Below, piece after piece: positions 4,812 to 7,224 of a stretch of 7,224 nucleotides of DNA. Below the pieces are notes generated by a model, which searched no databases, was not told the DNA's origin, and was given only the letters and a program-made list of their open reading frames with translations. The position numbers and the translations under genes are program-made. Source of the DNA: Candidatus Pelagibacter sp. Lineage in GTDB: Bacteria > Pseudomonadota > Alphaproteobacteria > Pelagibacterales > Pelagibacteraceae. The DNA lies in assembly GCA_028103285.1 (NCBI GenBank), contig JAOHNF010000022.1, forward strand, positions 1-7,224, read 5' to 3'. Position 1 is the stretch's first letter. The number at the start of each line of letters is the position of its first letter.

Positions 4812-7216
4812 AACTTCTTGTTATAGGTAAAAGAAACTAAAGAAGAGTTCATATCCTTATGCTGGTTTTGAGTGGCAAATGCGTTAACCAAAAATTGACT
4901 ATTGTTTTTTGAGTTTTGAGAAGAATAACCTAATCCAGTTGTTATAAATCTATCGGTTTTCTTATTTTCGGTTAGTCCGTATCCATCTCCAGTATCTTTG
5001 ATTGTCGCAATTGTGTCAGCTCCATCTAATTTTTTTTCTTCACTGCCAAATAAAGAAAAATTAAATCCTCTAGATACCAATCCATTATTAGAAAATTCTC
5101 TATTTAAATTAAAGCCTAATTCAGGTTTAATTTGTAATAAATTATCAGTTTTGACCTTTAATGCTAAATCTCCACCGCTTTCATCAATGTCATCTTGAAT
5201 AACATAAGATGTATTAAGGTTTATCGATGGATTAATGACCCAACCTTTTAAATTAATTTTTTTAGAAATTCCTCCAGTTAAGTCAAAACCTAAATTATAA
5301 GTACTTGATTTTAAAGTTTGAATACTACCTTCAGTTATATTTCGAGTTGAATTATTTTTTGATAGAAAAGAACCTAAATTTAAATTTGTATCAAGGTGTT
5401 TGTATTCTTTATTGGCAAAGAAATTACCATGCAAACTATGTGTATTATTTAAGCCAAAATTTTCATCATAATCTAATCCTGTTGTTGAAACACCTAAACC
5501 CCAGCCTGCCTGTAAATTATCAATATTGGTCTGGTTTCCGAAAACAAAGCCTGCTGTATTTGAATAGTATCCAATATCATCTCCAACTTTATCTTGTTCG
5601 GTTACACCGCCAAACGTTCTTAAATAAAATGAGTTATCTGGAGCACCAATTTGCAATAAATTTCTTTTAGAATAAACTTTTGCAATATCACTAATTGTAA
5701 AATCATTAGTTAAATTAACCATCTCTGGGCCCGGATTATAAAAGCTTTGAATATCGTTTTGATTTAAATTTGCAAAATTATTCTGCACCAATTGACTAAA
5801 ACTTGGGCCTTTAATTGCACTTGTCATTGCTCTTTTAAAGCTGTTATTACTTTTAATACTTTGACCTAAAGATTTTTGAACTGTCGAACCTTTTATTTGT
5901 TTAAAAGTTTTTTCCAATTCAGCGTCTGTAAGACCATCTAAATTAGAAGTTAATGTCGATTTTTTACCTTGAGTATTTAAATTTTCAAATATACTTGCGA
6001 TCTCAGAAAATCTAGCTTTTGTTATTCTCACTTTGTAACCTGTTCTTCTATTTGCTACCTCCAAATCCCAATTACTTCCATTAGCAACTAATCTGTACTT
6101 ATAAGTCGAATTATAATTTATATAACTATTTTCATTTCCTATATTTCCTCCTGCAATATTCTGTAAAACAGACGCATAAGTGTTTACTGTTAATGAAGAG
6201 GATGAGTCAATTCCAAATGTAAGTGATCCTGACTCGTTTGAAAAATCAACTTTACCAAAATCTGAAGTAGAGTTTAAAATTACATTATAGCCAGTTGGAA
6301 CTTTTCCATCAAATGTAAGCGGATCACTTCCACCTTGGTCATTCGTTAATGTTGTGATAGTTCCAGTATTATTAATATCGTAAACGGATCCATTTATTGT
6401 TCCTGTATTAGTGATTACTGCATTAGTTCCTTCATTTAAAATAGCGTCAGTACTACCACTTTGAGTTATAGTCCCTGTATTAATTAAAATTTGCCCATCA
6501 GCAGTATCATAATATCTAATTGCCTTTTGTGTTGTGCCGTTTCCACCTATTGTGAATGTTCCATTATTTGTAACGGTTGTATTATCGCTTTGAATCAAAC
6601 CACCAGGATTTCCATTAGCACCTATAACAGTAACTGAAGCTCCATTTGAATTAGTAAAACTTTGTCCTGATCCTATGTTCATACGAAAAGCGCCGTTGTT
6701 ACCATTTCCACCTGAGGCACCATAATCTAAATTTATTGTACCGTTATTTATTGATTCACCATCATCACCTTCGTCATGAAAAGCACTTTGATATCCATAA
6801 CGATGTATCGCGTTACTACTAATTGTTCCGTTATTAATCATTTTTGTATTATCAAAACCATTATAAAAACCTCGAACATTTCGATATCGAAGGGATATTG
6901 TGCCATTATTTGTATAGGTAGCGTCATCAGCCGCTCCAGAAGTATTACTTGCATTACCTGGTTGACCAAAAAAACAATACGAGTCTGTCCAATTTACAGT
7001 TACGGTACCATTATTTGTTAAAGAACCACAGTATACTGCGGCTCTAACATTTAATTGAAATAAAAAAAATAATAAAAAAGAAATTGCCGGTAATAAAATA
7101 AGATTTTTTACTCCAGCTTTTTTTTTGCGTACTAATTTCTTTTTTAACAAAACCTGCTGCAGGTTTATTGTTTTAACAATTTTTGTTTGCTTGTTTGTTA
7201 GACTAAATAAATTCAT
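4808..7216 (-). CDS. Autotransporter-like surface protein (type Va secretion) with NNGTI-repeat passenger
   Basis: This 802-aa protein is predicted to cross the inner membrane by Sec and display its passenger outside through its own C-terminal barrel. Residues 1-59 form a long signal peptide: a basic n-region of about 38 residues, a hydrophobic core (LILLPAISFLLFFLFQL, 39-55) and a VRA-A cleavage site. Residues 60-290 hold about eight N(N/T)GT(I/V/F) units spaced 13-60 residues apart, as in beta-helix passengers. Residues 291-390 are further Ser/Thr/Asn-rich predicted strands. Residues 395-475 are charged and probably helical (LDGLTDAELEKTFKQIKGST), resembling the linker before autotransporter barrels. 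Residues from about 528 to 802 are alternating amphipathic strands ending in FTYNKKF, with the terminal Phe expected for BAM recognition. The only cysteines are 63 and 81. The ATG at 7216 is preceded by AAGG, a weak ribosome-binding site, and no other Met occurs before residue 126. Passenger function is not recognisable; adhesion is a guess from the fold class. Confidence 0.85.
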   Translation of the reverse strand: MNLFSLTNKQTKIVKTINLQQVLLKKKLVRKKKAGVKNLILLPAISFLLFFLFQLNVRAAVYCGSLTNNGTVTVNWTDSYCFFGQPGNASNTSGAADDATYTNNGTISLRYRNVRGFYNGFDNTKMINNGTISSNAIHRYGYQSAFHDEGDDGESINNGTINLDYGASGGNGNNGAFRMNIGSGQSFTNSNGASVTVIGANGNPGGLIQSDNTTVTNNGTFTIGGNGTTQKAIRYYDTADGQILINTGTITQSGSTDAILNEGTNAVITNTGTINGSVYDINNTGTITTLTNDQGGSDPLTFDGKVPTGYNVILNSTSDFGKVDFSNESGSLTFGIDSSSSLTVNTYASVLQNIAGGNIGNENSYINYNSTYKYRLVANGSNWDLEVANRRTGYKVRITKARFSEIASIFENLNTQGKKSTLTSNLDGLTDAELEKTFKQIKGSTVQKSLGQSIKSNNSFKRAMTSAIKGPSFSQLVQNNFANLNQNDIQSFYNPGPEMVNLTNDFTISDIAKVYSKRNLLQIGAPDNSFYLRTFGGVTEQDKVGDDIGYYSNTAGFVFGNQTNIDNLQAGWGLGVSTTGLDYDENFGLNNTHSLHGNFFANKEYKHLDTNLNLGSFLSKNNSTRNITEGSIQTLKSSTYNLGFDLTGGISKKINLKGWVINPSINLNTSYVIQDDIDESGGDLALKVKTDNLLQIKPELGFNLNREFSNNGLVSRGFNFSLFGSEEKKLDGADTIATIKDTGDGYGLTENKKTDRFITTGLGYSSQNSKNNSQFLVNAFATQNQHKDMNSSLVSFTYNKKF
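4811..5635 (-). other. C-terminal autotransporter beta-barrel domain
   Basis: Residues from about 528 to 802 (275 aa) match the usual size of the autotransporter barrel domain. The domain opens with NSFYLRTFGG, after which amphipathic strands alternate with Asn/Asp-rich turns, for example QAGWGLGVSTTGLDYD, HSLHGNFFANKEY, TYNLGFDLTGGI, INPSINLNTSYV, QIKPELGFNLNREF and RFITTGLGYSSQ. It ends in SLVSFTYNKKF. The assignment is by strand pattern, length and C-terminal Phe, not by a strong sequence match to one named protein. Confidence 0.78.
6356..7015 (-). repeat. Degenerate N(N/T)GT(I/V/F) repeat region of the passenger
   Basis: Within the autotransporter gene the pentad recurs at residues 68-72 (NNGTV), 103-107, 128-132 and 157-161 (NNGTI), and 217-221 (NNGTF). 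A NTGTI form follows at about 246-250, 270-274 and 283-287, and a decayed copy (FTNSNGASVTV) sits near 187. In plus-strand DNA the units appear as related words such as ACCATTATTTGT, TCCGTTATTAAT and TCCTGTATTAGT. Spacing is irregular, so this is an old degenerate protein repeat and not a fresh tandem DNA array. Such Asn-Gly turns are typical of beta-helix coils. Confidence 0.75.
7040..7216 (-). other. Extended Sec signal peptide of the autotransporter
   Basis: The encoded residues 1-59 contain about a dozen Lys/Arg within the first 37 residues, a strongly hydrophobic core at 39-55, and Val-Arg-Ala before Ala60 as a type I signal-peptidase site. The n-region is much longer than a standard signal peptide. 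Extended n-regions are known in many autotransporters, but I do not see the conserved ESPR consensus here. A lipoprotein signal is unlikely because the residues before Cys63 (AVY) do not form a lipobox. Confidence 0.7.
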
Positions 7217-7224
7217 AGTGCCTT

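Noticed and set aside
4799..4815. Bidirectional terminator between nadC and the autotransporter gene
   Set aside because: Only a short AT-only quasi-palindrome with a bulge and essentially no loop is present, too weak to call a terminator.
4998..5198. Plus-strand open frame of 66 codons antisense to the autotransporter barrel
   Set aside because: It lies within the supported minus-strand gene and has no recognisable features.
5305..5670. Plus-strand open frame of 121 codons antisense to the autotransporter barrel
   Set aside because: Its Tyr/Leu/Asn-rich translation reflects the complement of the barrel codons; there is no initiation signal or domain.
6356..7015. Possible CRISPR array or tandem DNA repeat
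   Set aside because: The recurring words are short, degenerate and irregularly spaced, and they keep the protein reading frame, so they are protein-level repeats.
6776..7021. Plus-strand open frame of 81 codons antisense to the passenger repeats
   Set aside because: The repeated Ile/Thr pattern mirrors the NNGTI repeats on the other strand and is not an independent gene.

Overview
The window is visibly AT-rich, has very short intergenic gaps, and carries overlapping ATGA gene junctions. Together with an alphaproteobacterial-style quinolinate phosphoribosyltransferase, this suggests a streamlined marine alphaproteobacterium, most likely SAR11/Pelagibacterales or a similar AT-rich lineage. That placement is an inference from sequence style and remembered homologues, not from a search.

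Layout from left to right. (1) Positions 1-2831 on the plus strand hold a glutamate/aspartate ABC importer in the order gltI (3' part only), gltJ, gltK, gltL. A strong 11-bp hairpin sits between the binding-protein gene and the permease genes, and both J/K and K/L overlap by 4 bp. (2) A minus-strand tRNA-Leu(GAG) with encoded CCA lies at 2854-2938. It converges on gltL and diverges from nadA, and it has a readable promoter just upstream. (3) nadA (2999-3988) and nadC (start at about 3993, end 4811) form a compact plus-strand pair for de novo NAD synthesis. No nadB lies between them. (4) A large minus-strand gene (7216-4808) encodes an 802-residue type Va autotransporter-like surface protein. 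It has a long basic signal peptide, an N(N/T)GT(I/V/F)-repeat beta-helix passenger, a charged helical linker and a C-terminal beta-barrel ending in Phe. Its stop codon overlaps the nadC stop codon tail to tail.

How the parts relate. The importer would bring in glutamate and aspartate. Aspartate is the precursor of iminoaspartate, which NadA condenses with dihydroxyacetone phosphate to give quinolinate, and NadC then converts quinolinate to nicotinate mononucleotide. The proximity is suggestive, but the intervening antisense tRNA argues against a single operon. The autotransporter is unrelated to this metabolism and is the accessory-looking part of the window. I see no CRISPR array, insertion sequence, integrase or attachment site, and no clearly undescribed multi-gene system. 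The passenger of the surface protein is the least predictable element.
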